Shown: piece after piece, positions 9,374 through 17,892 of the stretch
How the letters are laid out: every line of letters begins with the position of its first letter
Numbering within the stretch: position 1 is the first letter of the stretch
Made by a program: the position numbers and the translations under genes
Notes under the pieces: generated by a model
Told to the model about the DNA's origin: nothing
The model's input: the letters and a program-made list of their open reading frames with translations, nothing else
Database searches by the model: none
Origin: Sphingobacterium gobiense
GTDB lineage: Bacteria; Bacteroidota; Bacteroidia; Sphingobacteriales; Sphingobacteriaceae
Direction: 5' to 3'
Assembly: GCF_002980575.1 (NCBI RefSeq)
Contig: NZ_PVBS01000002.1
Location: 806,001 to 870,000 of the forward strand
DNA: 64,000 nucleotides

Positions 9374-10369
9374 ATGAAAAAGAACAGAAATTTTCTGGGC
9401 AAGTATGTCGATATGTGTACCGACTTCGGTATGAAGCTATATTTTGGCCCGGATGGCGGAAAGCCCAATCTCATTAATTTTCTCAATGGTCTTTTTGAAG
9501 GGGAGAAGGTCATCAAAGATCTCGAATACCGTCCTGCCGAGCACAATGGTACGCAAGAGGCCGATCGCAAAGTCATTTTCGATTTGTACTGTACTAGCGA
9601 AGATGGCAGCCACTTCATTATCGAGATGCAGCAGTTGTCACAGGAGTTTTTCAAGGACCGGACGGTGTATTATACATCTCGCCTCATCAACAAGCTCGTT
9701 CCGCGTGGCCACAAAGGCAATACATATGAATTGCCGGAAGTTTACTTCATCGGTATATTGAACTTTGTTCTGGATCGATCGGTATCCGAACAGTATTATT
9801 ATGATGTAGCCTTGTGTGACCGGGAGAGCAACGTGGTATTTTATGACAAGTTGGGATACAAGCTATTGGTTTTGCCCAATTTTAAAAAGGAACAGTCTGA
9901 AATTAAGCGTTATATGGATATGTGGCTATACCTCTTCAAGCATATGGAAGAGCTCGACGAAATGCCAAAATTTTTGGATAATCGGGTATTTGGACTTATA
10001 TTTGATATTGGAAAGGTAGCAAATTTAACGGAATCGGATATGAAGTTATACGAGTCAAGTTTGAAGAATAAGCGGGATGCGGAAAGTGTCCGCCTTACCG
10101 CAATTAAGGAAGGGCTTCGGGAAGGTCGAGAGAGGGGCTTGCAGGAAGGTCTGCAGAAGGGAATGGAAGAGGGAATGGAAAAGGGAATAGAAAAGGGAAT
10201 AGAAAAGGGAATGGAAAAAGGATTACAAAAAGGTCGTTCGGAAGAACGTGCCCGTGCCGAGGCTGAGAAACTCAAATCTGCGTTGAATTTAAAAAAGAGG
10301 GGACTTCGGGCAGAAGATATTGCCGAAGATTTAGGGCTTACAGTAGAGCAGGTCGAAGAACTGAAATAG
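9374..10369 (+). CDS. Rpn family PD-(D/E)XK nuclease / putative transposase
   Basis: This 331-residue protein belongs to the Rpn (recombination-promoting nuclease, PDDEXK_2) group. The nuclease core is visible as VIFDLYCTSEDGSHFIIEMQQ, with D70 and E84-x-Q86 as the expected metal ligands. The start MKKNRNFLGKYVDMCTDFGMK is typical of Bacteroidota members. The C-terminal third is a charged helix built of Gly-x-x-Lys/Glu-Gly tetrads (about residues 250-290), followed by a helix-turn-helix-like tail (GLRAEDIAEDLGLTVEQVEEL). I chose ATG 9374 rather than the in-frame ATG 9233 because the promoter and inverted repeat lie between them. It is flanked by a 17-bp inverted repeat upstream and a 21-bp repeat array starting 15 bp after its stop. 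Confidence 0.9.
   Translation: MKKNRNFLGKYVDMCTDFGMKLYFGPDGGKPNLINFLNGLFEGEKVIKDLEYRPAEHNGTQEADRKVIFDLYCTSEDGSHFIIEMQQLSQEFFKDRTVYYTSRLINKLVPRGHKGNTYELPEVYFIGILNFVLDRSVSEQYYYDVALCDRESNVVFYDKLGYKLLVLPNFKKEQSEIKRYMDMWLYLFKHMEELDEMPKFLDNRVFGLIFDIGKVANLTESDMKLYESSLKNKRDAESVRLTAIKEGLREGRERGLQEGLQKGMEEGMEKGIEKGIEKGMEKGLQKGRSEERARAEAEKLKSALNLKKRGLRAEDIAEDLGLTVEQVEELK
10158..10233 (+). repeat. 12-bp tandem repeats inside the nuclease gene
   Basis: About six near-identical 12-bp units (GGAATGGAAAAG with small changes) encode Gly-Met/Ile-Glu-Lys tetrads. A unit can be gained or lost without a frameshift. Such charged tetrads are common at the C-terminus of this family. Confidence 0.8.
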
Positions 10370-10384
10370 TGTCTAACACGATTC

Positions 10385-10909
10385 CGTCATTTTGAGGTAC
10401 CTCAACATCCTGTTGCGGTACCTCGTTGATTTAACGATGCCCCTCATGTGTGTGTCGAGGTAGCGATATGTGCGCTCTACGGCCCTCAAGGAAGCATCGA
10501 GGGCCGACTTACATCTGCTGTTGTCCCTCAATGCTGGCAAGAGCCCCCTCGACACGATGTATCGGTACCTCTACACGTTATATCGGTACCTCTATGTAAC
10601 CTATTCCCCCCTCAACACGATGGTCTCATACCTCAATAACGCTTTGAGCAACGGCAAAGCCCTATTGTCGTCCCTCAACGTCACGTTGATGCCCCTCATA
10701 GGCTCCGACACGGAGGACATATAAACGTTGAGGTCCCCCTTGCTGTCATTGACGCCCCTCGATGTGGTATTGAGGTCCCTCAGCAACGTTTTGAGGAGCC
10801 CCAACAAGGTAAAGAGGTCCTTCGTCAGGACAAAGAGTTCCCTCGCCATGCTCTTGTTGTTGCTCAAAATGAACATGAGTAGATGCAAATGCGTGTTTCC
10901 ACAGCGAGA
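10385..10909. repeat. array 1: about 25 diverged 21-bp tandem units
   Basis: The stretch divides into 25 consecutive 21-bp units with no slip in register. The commonest plus-strand pattern is seven variable bases followed by TTGAGGTCCCTCAA. CCTC sits at unit positions 16-19 in 15 of 25 units by my count. Unit 1 holds the perfect palindrome TTGAGGTACCTCAA. Read on the minus strand it gives heptads such as TLLRDLN and TTSRGVN, but in-frame TAG codons interrupt it, so a single protein is unlikely. There are no conserved spacers or repeats as in CRISPR. It begins 15 bp after the nuclease stop and ends about 38 bp before the PL11 promoter element. Confidence 0.85.
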
Positions 10910-10946
10910 GAATGGCCTCTGCTCTTATAAATAATATGTTCTCAGA

Positions 10947-10991
10947 CAGGACAGTACAGGTTGCTTCAGCTAGATGAAAATACTAACTTAG
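10947..10991 (+). promoter_or_regulatory. shared composite promoter/operator element, copy 2 (PL11 operon)
   Basis: The order is CAGG (10947), 6 bp, CAGGTTGC (10957-10964), 19 bp, TAACTTAG (10984-10991). TTG to TA is 20 bp. The start codon is 31 bp beyond, giving a short leader. The layout matches the other four copies exactly. Confidence 0.7.
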
Positions 10992-11022
10992 GGGATATCA
11001 GATATAAAATAAACCTTTTCTT

Positions 11023-12867
11023 ATGCACTATATCAAGATTTTATGCAGTGCCACACTGTTTTTCGCGATGAATACGCTGGCTTTTTCACAAGACACGAGA
11101 GAGCGTAATTATATGTACGAGATTTTAAAACCTAATCATGCTCAAAAGCCGGAAGTAAGGGGCTTCGCCAAAACGAGAGTGGAAGAAAGCTTGAACCGTG
11201 GCTTGACATTAGCGCGTATCCAGGAAGGCGGTGCGATCCACATCAGCTGGAGGTTGTTAAAAACAGATGAAGAAGACGTCGCGTTTAATGTATATCGTTC
11301 TATAAATGGCAAAGAAACGAAGTTGAATAAGAAACCTATAACAGAAACAACGGATTTTGCGGATACGCAAATTAAAGCTGATAATGCGCTGTATTGGGTG
11401 GAAGCCATACAGGGGAAAGGACGCACTTTGAGTGAAAAGAAGTCACTTTCAAAAAAAATAGACGAAGAAGCCAATTATCATAGTATCAAGTTGAAAGATC
11501 CAAGTGTGACAGCCGGTCGAGTAGCTGTCGCGGATCTTAACGGCGACGGTCAATACGACTACATCATTCGTCACCCGAATAGTAACGTGGATCCGGGGGT
11601 ACCTACGCCTGATGACGGCACCACGTATAAAATTGAAGCCTATTTGCACGACGGTACCTATTTATGGACGAAGGATTTGGGGTTGGGAATTGAGCCCGGG
11701 GTTTGGTACTCCCCATTTATCGTCTACGATTTTGACGGTGACGGAAAGGCGGAGGTAGCATTGAAAACAGCAGCTGATGACTATAAAAAAAATGAAGCTG
11801 GACGGATATACGAAGGCAGTGAGTATTTATCGGTATTGGATGGCATGACAGGTGAAGAAATTGCTCGGGTAGACTGGCCGGAGCGAAACAATCGTTACGG
11901 TGACGTAAACCGCCAGAATAGAAATCAGATCGGCATGGCTTATTTAGATGGGAAGACGCCTTGTATTCTTGCTGCGCGCGGAACCTATAGATTAATGGTG
12001 GTCGATGCATGGCAGTTGGATAATGGTAAACTAGAAAAACTATGGAGATGGGATGGCGACGAAGAGAATCCTGTTGTTCGGAGCCAGGGCGCACATAACA
12101 TGGTTTCTGGCGATGTAGATGGAGATGGAAAGGATGAAATCTTATTGGGATCATGTATGCTGAATAGTAATGGAACCTTACGTTGGTCAACCGGGTTGGG
12201 GCACTCGGATAAGGCTTACTTGACCGATATCGATCCACAGAGAGAAGGAATGGAAGTTTTTTTAGCTATTGAACCTTGGGTAGATAACGGCTATGGTGTT
12301 TCTACGGTGGATGCTAATACCGGAGAGCGAATATGGGGGGTAGGTCATAAAACGTTTCACGTCGGTGATGGCATGGTCGCGGATATAGATCCGAACAGCC
12401 CGGGATTAGAATGTTTCGCTTCCGAAGATAAAAAAGGTGGATCGACAGATAAATACCTGTTGAGCGCACAAGGAGAAAAATTAGGCGCTAACGAGGACGT
12501 TCCTCCTTGTCGAAACTGGATCTGGTGGGATGCAGGCAATGTACGGCAGTTATTTTTCGGTGATGATAATCGCTGGGGTGCAGAATCGACATCAGGAGGA
12601 AGAAATCAATCCATCGGTTATTGGAAAGGCGATAAAATAGCTAGTGGTATCTATGGTGATATCATCATGATTGCAGATTTATTTGGCGATTGGCGTGAAG
12701 AAGTGGTTACAGCGCTACCGGGTGAACTTCGGATGTACCATACCGATATTCCAGCGAAGGATCGTAAAGTAACCCTGATGCAGGATCCCATCTATAGAAG
12801 TTATGTACTTCAACGTTCGCAAGGTTATCCGCAAGCACCGGTTCCATCTTATTATTTGGGAAATTAA
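11023..12867 (+). CDS. PL11 rhamnogalacturonan lyase
   Basis: This 614-residue secreted protein (signal ending LAFSQ) has the length and motifs of PL11 lyases (YesW/YesX type), which split the rhamnogalacturonan I backbone by beta-elimination. An N-terminal fibronectin-like domain (HISWRLLKTDEEDVAFNVYRS) is followed by an eight-bladed propeller. Its calcium loops are visible: DLNGDGQYDYIIRHPNSN, DFDGDGKAEVALK, DVDGDGKDEILLG. Tail motifs DNRWGAESTSGGRNQS and YGDIIMIADLFGDWREEV also fit. The products are substrates for the GH105 at 6085. It is followed by a GH2 gene 10 bp downstream and opens the second enzyme operon. Confidence 0.95.
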   Translation: MHYIKILCSATLFFAMNTLAFSQDTRERNYMYEILKPNHAQKPEVRGFAKTRVEESLNRGLTLARIQEGGAIHISWRLLKTDEEDVAFNVYRSINGKETKLNKKPITETTDFADTQIKADNALYWVEAIQGKGRTLSEKKSLSKKIDEEANYHSIKLKDPSVTAGRVAVADLNGDGQYDYIIRHPNSNVDPGVPTPDDGTTYKIEAYLHDGTYLWTKDLGLGIEPGVWYSPFIVYDFDGDGKAEVALKTAADDYKKNEAGRIYEGSEYLSVLDGMTGEEIARVDWPERNNRYGDVNRQNRNQIGMAYLDGKTPCILAARGTYRLMVVDAWQLDNGKLEKLWRWDGDEENPVVRSQGAHNMVSGDVDGDGKDEILLGSCMLNSNGTLRWSTGLGHSDKAYLTDIDPQREGMEVFLAIEPWVDNGYGVSTVDANTGERIWGVGHKTFHVGDGMVADIDPNSPGLECFASEDKKGGSTDKYLLSAQGEKLGANEDVPPCRNWIWWDAGNVRQLFFGDDNRWGAESTSGGRNQSIGYWKGDKIASGIYGDIIMIADLFGDWREEVVTALPGELRMYHTDIPAKDRKVTLMQDPIYRSYVLQRSQGYPQAPVPSYYLGN

Positions 12868-12877
12868 TTAATTGAAT

Positions 12878-15322
12878 ATGTTACGTGGCGAAAAAATACT
12901 TTCTTTTTTATTAACGGTTTTGCTATCATCTTCTGTATTGCAGGCGCAAGTAAGAAGTGCCATTTCTTTAGAAAAAGGATGGAGATTCCATAAAGGAGAA
13001 ATACCTGGAGCTGAAAGTAATGCAATAGATGATACAAATTGGGAACAAGTGGTCGTACCTCACGACTGGGCCATCAAAGATCCATTTGATAAGGAAATCG
13101 ATAAGCAAGTCATCGCCATAGAGCAAAACGGAGAGAAAATTCCGACAGAAAAAACGGGTAGAACCGGATCACTACCTTATATCGGTGTCGGATGGTATCG
13201 ATTGGTTTTACCCGAAGTTGATGTCAATAATAAAAAAGCGACGCTTGTTTTTGACGGAGCTATGTCTGATGCACACGTCTATATAAATGGACGTAAGGTC
13301 GGTTCCTGGGCATACGGATATAATAGTTTTCATTTTGATATCACACCTTATCTGCAAGATCAAGGACATAATTTGTTAGCTGTTCGTTTGGAAAATAAAG
13401 GGTTGTCTTCTCGATGGTACCCTGGAGCAGGTATTTACCGACCGGTTAACTTAGTTCTTTCTAACCCATCGGGTGTAAGGACATGGGGAATGTTTGTGAA
13501 GACACCGATTGCTAATGAGGATTACGCACGTATCAATATCCGTACAGAATTGGAAGGTGTACGGAATAAGAATCTAAAGGTCATTACCACAATAACAGAT
13601 CAATCGGGTAGAATAGTCGCACAACGTAAGGGAGAATTTGATAACGTCCAAGAGATCGTTGAAGAAAATATAGACATCACTAAACCTAAACGCTGGTCTC
13701 CTGAAGATCCTTCCCTTTATTGTGCTAAGATCGAGATTTATGAGAATGGTCGTTTGCTAGATATGGACTCTACACGGTTTGGTATACGAGACGTACAAAT
13801 TAATGCGCAAGGTGGCTTTATGTTGAATGGGAAATCGCGTAAGCTAAAAGGTGTTTGTCTTCACCACGATTTAGGCCCGTTGGGCGCGGCGCTGAACAAA
13901 GCAGCACTACGTCGCCAGCTGCAAATTATGAAAGATATGGGAGCCGACGCGATACGGACGGCGCACAATATGCCTTCTCCTTGGCAGATGGATTTATGTG
14001 ATGAGCTAGGATTGATGGTTATCGCCGAAAGTTTTGACGAATGGAAATATGCAAAAGTTAAAAACGGTTACAATCGTTTATATGATGAATGGGCGGAGAA
14101 AGATCTCGTTAATTTGATCCGTCGCCACCGGAATCATCCGTCAATTGTCATGTGGAGTATTGGAAATGAAGTGCCGGAACAAAGAAGCGCTAACGGCGGC
14201 CGGATGGTTAAGTTGCTTCAGGACATATGTCACCGAGAAGATCCTACCCGTCTGGTTACGGTGGGTATGGACCGAGTGGACAACGCTATAACTAATGGTT
14301 TTGCGGCAGTTTTGGATGTTCCCGGCCTGAACTACCGAACGCATCTTTATGAGACGGCCTACGGAAAGTTGCCGCAGGGATTTATCCTCGGCTCAGAGAC
14401 AGCTTCGACGGTCAGTTCTAGAGGCATCTATAAATTTCCAGCTATAGAAGGGAAAGAAGTAAAGTATGATGATGGTCAAAGCTCGTCTTACGACTTGGAG
14501 TCTTGCAGCTGGTCTAATCTTCCCGAAGACGACTGGATACTACAAGATGATAAATCGTGGGTCATTGGCGAATTCGTGTGGACAGGTTTTGATTATTTAG
14601 GAGAACCTACACCATATGATGGATACTGGCCTTCTCGCAGCTCATATTTTGGCATTTGTGATTTGGCTGGTCTGCCCAAAGACCGCTATTATTTGTACAA
14701 AAGCCGTTGGGATACGGTAGAATCAACACTACATATACTACCCCACTGGACGTGGGACGGAAAAGAAGGAGACACTATTCCTGTGTACTGCTACAGCAGC
14801 TACCCCGAAGCTGAGCTTTTTGTAAATGGCGTTAGTCAGGGCAAGAGAAAGAAAGACCCTTTGTCAAGACTAGATCGTTACCGTCTGCGATGGAACGAAG
14901 TCGTATATCAGCCAGGCACAATCAAGGTCATTGCATATGACGCAGCGGGTGAAATTGCCGAAAGTAAGACAGTACACACGGCATCGAAACCTACTACAAT
15001 CTACCTTAAAGCCGATAAAACAATACTGGACGCCGATGGAAAGGATCTTGCTTTTGTGACAGTTGAAATCCGGGATGAAGAAGGCAATCTTTGCCCTCAT
15101 GCTGACCTACCATTACGTTTTGAAGTGGAGGGCGCTGGTATATTTAAAGCAGTATGTAATGGAGATGCAACTTCCTTAGAAATGTTTCATGAACCCAAAA
15201 TGAATGCCTTTAACGGTAAACTGGTTGTCTTGGTGCAATCCGTCGAAAAATCGGGAACTATAGACTTGAAAGTAAAAGGACCGGAGCTAAACACGGCATC
15301 TATACGTATGATGGCACAGTAA
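12878..15322 (+). CDS. GH2 beta-galactosidase
   Basis: This 814-residue secreted enzyme (signal ending SVLQAQ) has the usual GH2 order: jelly-roll sugar-binding domain (FHKGEIPGA, VVVPHDW), immunoglobulin-like domain, TIM barrel, and a DUF4982-like C-terminal domain. The acid/base is E431 in IGNEVPEQ and the probable nucleophile is E507 in GSETAS, followed by EFVWTGFDYLGEPTPY. It probably removes galactose from galactan or arabinogalactan side chains. I chose ATG 12878; a TTG two codons earlier is also in frame. Confidence 0.9.
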   Translation: MLRGEKILSFLLTVLLSSSVLQAQVRSAISLEKGWRFHKGEIPGAESNAIDDTNWEQVVVPHDWAIKDPFDKEIDKQVIAIEQNGEKIPTEKTGRTGSLPYIGVGWYRLVLPEVDVNNKKATLVFDGAMSDAHVYINGRKVGSWAYGYNSFHFDITPYLQDQGHNLLAVRLENKGLSSRWYPGAGIYRPVNLVLSNPSGVRTWGMFVKTPIANEDYARINIRTELEGVRNKNLKVITTITDQSGRIVAQRKGEFDNVQEIVEENIDITKPKRWSPEDPSLYCAKIEIYENGRLLDMDSTRFGIRDVQINAQGGFMLNGKSRKLKGVCLHHDLGPLGAALNKAALRRQLQIMKDMGADAIRTAHNMPSPWQMDLCDELGLMVIAESFDEWKYAKVKNGYNRLYDEWAEKDLVNLIRRHRNHPSIVMWSIGNEVPEQRSANGGRMVKLLQDICHREDPTRLVTVGMDRVDNAITNGFAAVLDVPGLNYRTHLYETAYGKLPQGFILGSETASTVSSRGIYKFPAIEGKEVKYDDGQSSSYDLESCSWSNLPEDDWILQDDKSWVIGEFVWTGFDYLGEPTPYDGYWPSRSSYFGICDLAGLPKDRYYLYKSRWDTVESTLHILPHWTWDGKEGDTIPVYCYSSYPEAELFVNGVSQGKRKKDPLSRLDRYRLRWNEVVYQPGTIKVIAYDAAGEIAESKTVHTASKPTTIYLKADKTILDADGKDLAFVTVEIRDEEGNLCPHADLPLRFEVEGAGIFKAVCNGDATSLEMFHEPKMNAFNGKLVVLVQSVEKSGTIDLKVKGPELNTASIRMMAQ

Positions 15323-15534
15323 CCACCTTTCTATCAATCTTCCGCTCTCCCGTGTGCGTGTTACAGTGCTCTTCCGTGGTTTGACAGTACGGTGATGTAT
15401 GATTTTATGGATAGAAGTTGTAAATGTTATTGATTAAACGTAACTTAAACAATTAATTACACTTTATGCAACCGGTTTCACTCAGCGTGTTGCCGAAACG
15501 TAAGGTGAATTTACCTATAGCTATTTAAACTTAT
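15323..15534. other. intergenic region before the oxidoreductase cassette
   Basis: This 212-bp gap separates the PL11-GH2 genes from the oxidoreductase genes. I found no copy of the CAGG composite element, no convincing -7 box and no strong terminator stem. Confidence 0.5.
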
Positions 15535-16821
15535 ATGATGAAAAGAAAAGAGTTTATTAAAAGTACTGCTATGTTGGCTGCCGCTGGCATGGTCTATAAA
15601 GCAAATGCTTTTTCTTCCCCCCAAAAAAATCTTAAAGTGGGGCTGATTGGTGTAAAGGGCATGGGCTGGGCCAATCTAATGGCTTTGCTCAAGCAACCTA
15701 ATGTGCAATGTACCGCACTATGCGATGTAGACGAAGGTGTTTTGGATCAGCGTATAGCCGAGCTTAAGAAAAGGAATATTGAAGTCAAACGTTTCATCGA
15801 TTATAAAGAGCTGCTAGCAGGAGATCTGGTGGATACCGTGATCATCGGCACGCCAGATCATTGGCATTGTTTGCAAATGGTGGATGCCGTAAAAGCGGGC
15901 AAGCATGTGTACGTCGAGAAACCAATAGGTAACTCCATCGGGGAATGTGAGATTATGGTGGCAGCGGCGCTAAAATACAATAGCATTGTGCAAGTGGGAC
16001 AATGGCAACGGAGCCAAAAGCATTTTAAAGACGCTATTGATTTTGTGCATTCAGGTAAACTGGGTAAAATTAGATTAGTAAAGGCATGGGCTTATCAAGG
16101 CTGGATGAAAAGTATACCCGTAAAGCCTGATGCGCCGACACCGCCAGGTGTTCACTACGATCGATGGTTAGGTCCAGCAAAGGAAAGGCCATTCAACCCT
16201 AACCGTTTCCATTTTGAATTTCGCTGGTTCTGGGACTATGCAGGTGGACTGATGACTGATTGGGGAGTGCACATGTTGGATTATGCACTATTGGGTATGC
16301 ACGTATCGGATCCGCAATCGGTTATGGCTGCCGGAGGTAAATTTGCTTACCCGGATGATGCCGCGGAAACACCAGATACATTAACTGCAGTGTTTGAATA
16401 TGATGATTTTAATATACAGTGGGAGCATGCTATAGGCATAGATCAAGGACCTTATAGTAGAGATCACGGTGTTGCTTTTATAGGCAACAACGGGACGCTT
16501 GTGCTGAATCGGAAAGGATGGGAGGTTATTCCTGAAAGTGATCGGATGGAAGCGATTTCATTGCAGAAAAGTCAAGATAACGGTTTGGAAAAACATATGG
16601 CGAATTTCGTGCAGGCGATACAACGTAAAGATGCTACATTACTACATGCTCCTATTGAAGCCGGAGCGCATATCGCTATCTTTTCGCAGATGGGAAATAT
16701 TGCCTACCGAACGGGTAAAAAACTGTACTGGGATAAGGAAAATAGGAAATTTACAGACGAAGAAGCTAATCGTTACCTGATGGCCGAATATCATAATGGT
16801 TACAAACAGCCTCAGCTGTAA
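15535..16821 (+). CDS. Gfo/Idh/MocA family oxidoreductase, probably exported
   Basis: This 428-residue NAD(P)-dependent dehydrogenase begins with a Tat-like leader (MMKRKEFIKSTAMLAAAGMVYKANAFSS), as is common for Bacteroidota members of the family. The Rossmann fold follows (LKVGLIGVKGMGWANLMALL), then TPDHWHCLQMVDAVKAGKHVYVEKPI with the conserved EKP lysine, and WWDYAG-like RWFWDYAGGLMTDWGVHMLD. The family oxidises, reduces or rearranges sugars and sugar acids, and some members are glycosidases. It starts a three-gene cassette with an isomerase and a second oxidoreductase. The exact substrate is unknown. Confidence 0.85.
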   Translation: MMKRKEFIKSTAMLAAAGMVYKANAFSSPQKNLKVGLIGVKGMGWANLMALLKQPNVQCTALCDVDEGVLDQRIAELKKRNIEVKRFIDYKELLAGDLVDTVIIGTPDHWHCLQMVDAVKAGKHVYVEKPIGNSIGECEIMVAAALKYNSIVQVGQWQRSQKHFKDAIDFVHSGKLGKIRLVKAWAYQGWMKSIPVKPDAPTPPGVHYDRWLGPAKERPFNPNRFHFEFRWFWDYAGGLMTDWGVHMLDYALLGMHVSDPQSVMAAGGKFAYPDDAAETPDTLTAVFEYDDFNIQWEHAIGIDQGPYSRDHGVAFIGNNGTLVLNRKGWEVIPESDRMEAISLQKSQDNGLEKHMANFVQAIQRKDATLLHAPIEAGAHIAIFSQMGNIAYRTGKKLYWDKENRKFTDEEANRYLMAEYHNGYKQPQL

Positions 16822-16888
16822 ACGAAGAAACCTGTTCTGTCGATTGTGAGCAGAAAAATAGTATCTAAAACATATAAACCACATCAAT

Positions 16889-17881
16889 ATGTCTCGATTA
16901 GTAACACTATACTCCCTTCAATGGGGAGATTTATCATTAGAGCATGTTTGTGCCAAAGCAAAAGAATTTGGTTACGACGGACTTGAGCTGGGATTGCCCG
17001 ATCACCTGGATGTACGACAAACCGATCCCGCATATTATCAGGGTATCAAAGACCTTTTGGGAAAGTACGGGCTGCAATTACGCACGATTTCTTCGCATTT
17101 GATCGGCCAAGCGGTATGCGATCGGATTGACGAACGGCACAAGAGCATTTTGCCCGAGTATATATGGGGGGACGGTGAACCTGAAGGTGTCCGCCAGCGC
17201 GCTGCGGAAGAGTTGGTATTAACAGCGAAGGCTGCCAAATCATTAGGTGTAAATACGGTAGTCGGATTTACGGGAAGTCCCATATGGCATTTACTTTATT
17301 CGTTTCCTCCCGTTCCAGAATCGATGATTGAGGAAGGCTACAAAGCGTTTGCCCGTCGTTTTATTCCCATTCTGGATGAATTTGAAAAATTAGGTGTCCG
17401 TTTTGCACTGGAAGTACACCCAACGGAGATTGCATTCGATACATTTTCGGCACGCAGCGCATTGGAAGCTGTTGGGAATCATCCTGCTTTCGGATTTAAT
17501 TACGACCCCAGCCATTTAGGGTATCAGGGGGTAGACTATGTAGACTTTATTTACCAGTTTCCCGATCGAATTTTTCACGTCCATATGAAAGATGTTTATT
17601 GGAGCGATACGCCTAAACAAGTGGGGGTGTTTGGTGGGCACGTCCCATTTGGGGATCCTCGGCGCTTTTGGAATTTCAGAAGCGTAGGAAGGGGCAAGAT
17701 CAATTTTGAAAATATTATACGTGCGCTCAACACCATCGGGTACCAAGGTCCCCTTTCGATAGAATGGGAAGATAGCGCCATGGACCGTGATCACGGTGCA
17801 CGCGAATCCTGTGAATTTACCAAACGCATTGATTTTCAAATGTCAAAACACGCGTTCGATGCTTTTTTTGCAAAAGATTAA
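16889..17881 (+). CDS. sugar phosphate isomerase/epimerase-like TIM barrel protein
   Basis: This 330-residue cytoplasmic protein has no signal peptide and shows the xylose-isomerase-like (AP endonuclease 2 superfamily) pattern. Visible are KEFGYDGLELGLPDHLD, FALEVHPTEIAFD, FNYDPSHLGYQGVD, FHVHMKDVYW and GPLSIEWEDSAMDR. The Glu, Asp/His, His and Glu residues form the expected divalent metal site. It lies between two Gfo/Idh/MocA genes with 67-bp and 11-bp gaps, a pairing seen in catabolism of uncommon sugars through keto intermediates. The substrate cannot be read from the sequence. Confidence 0.85.
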   Translation: MSRLVTLYSLQWGDLSLEHVCAKAKEFGYDGLELGLPDHLDVRQTDPAYYQGIKDLLGKYGLQLRTISSHLIGQAVCDRIDERHKSILPEYIWGDGEPEGVRQRAAEELVLTAKAAKSLGVNTVVGFTGSPIWHLLYSFPPVPESMIEEGYKAFARRFIPILDEFEKLGVRFALEVHPTEIAFDTFSARSALEAVGNHPAFGFNYDPSHLGYQGVDYVDFIYQFPDRIFHVHMKDVYWSDTPKQVGVFGGHVPFGDPRRFWNFRSVGRGKINFENIIRALNTIGYQGPLSIEWEDSAMDRDHGARESCEFTKRIDFQMSKHAFDAFFAKD

Positions 17882-17892
17882 TATATCGTTTT

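Noticed and set aside
10601..10888. Minus-strand open frame of 95 codons with leucine-rich heptads
   Set aside because: It is the translation of the 21-bp units; the same frame continues past stop codons with the same pattern, and there is no promoter or start signal, so I treat it as array DNA.
10385..10909. Possible CRISPR array
   Set aside because: There is no invariant repeat and no spacer of constant length; the units are contiguous and all diverged, and no cas gene is in the window.
15323..15534. Sixth copy of the composite promoter before the oxidoreductase cassette
   Set aside because: A GTGGTTTG string is present, but the CAGG repeat is missing and no TA box lies 20 bp after the TTG.
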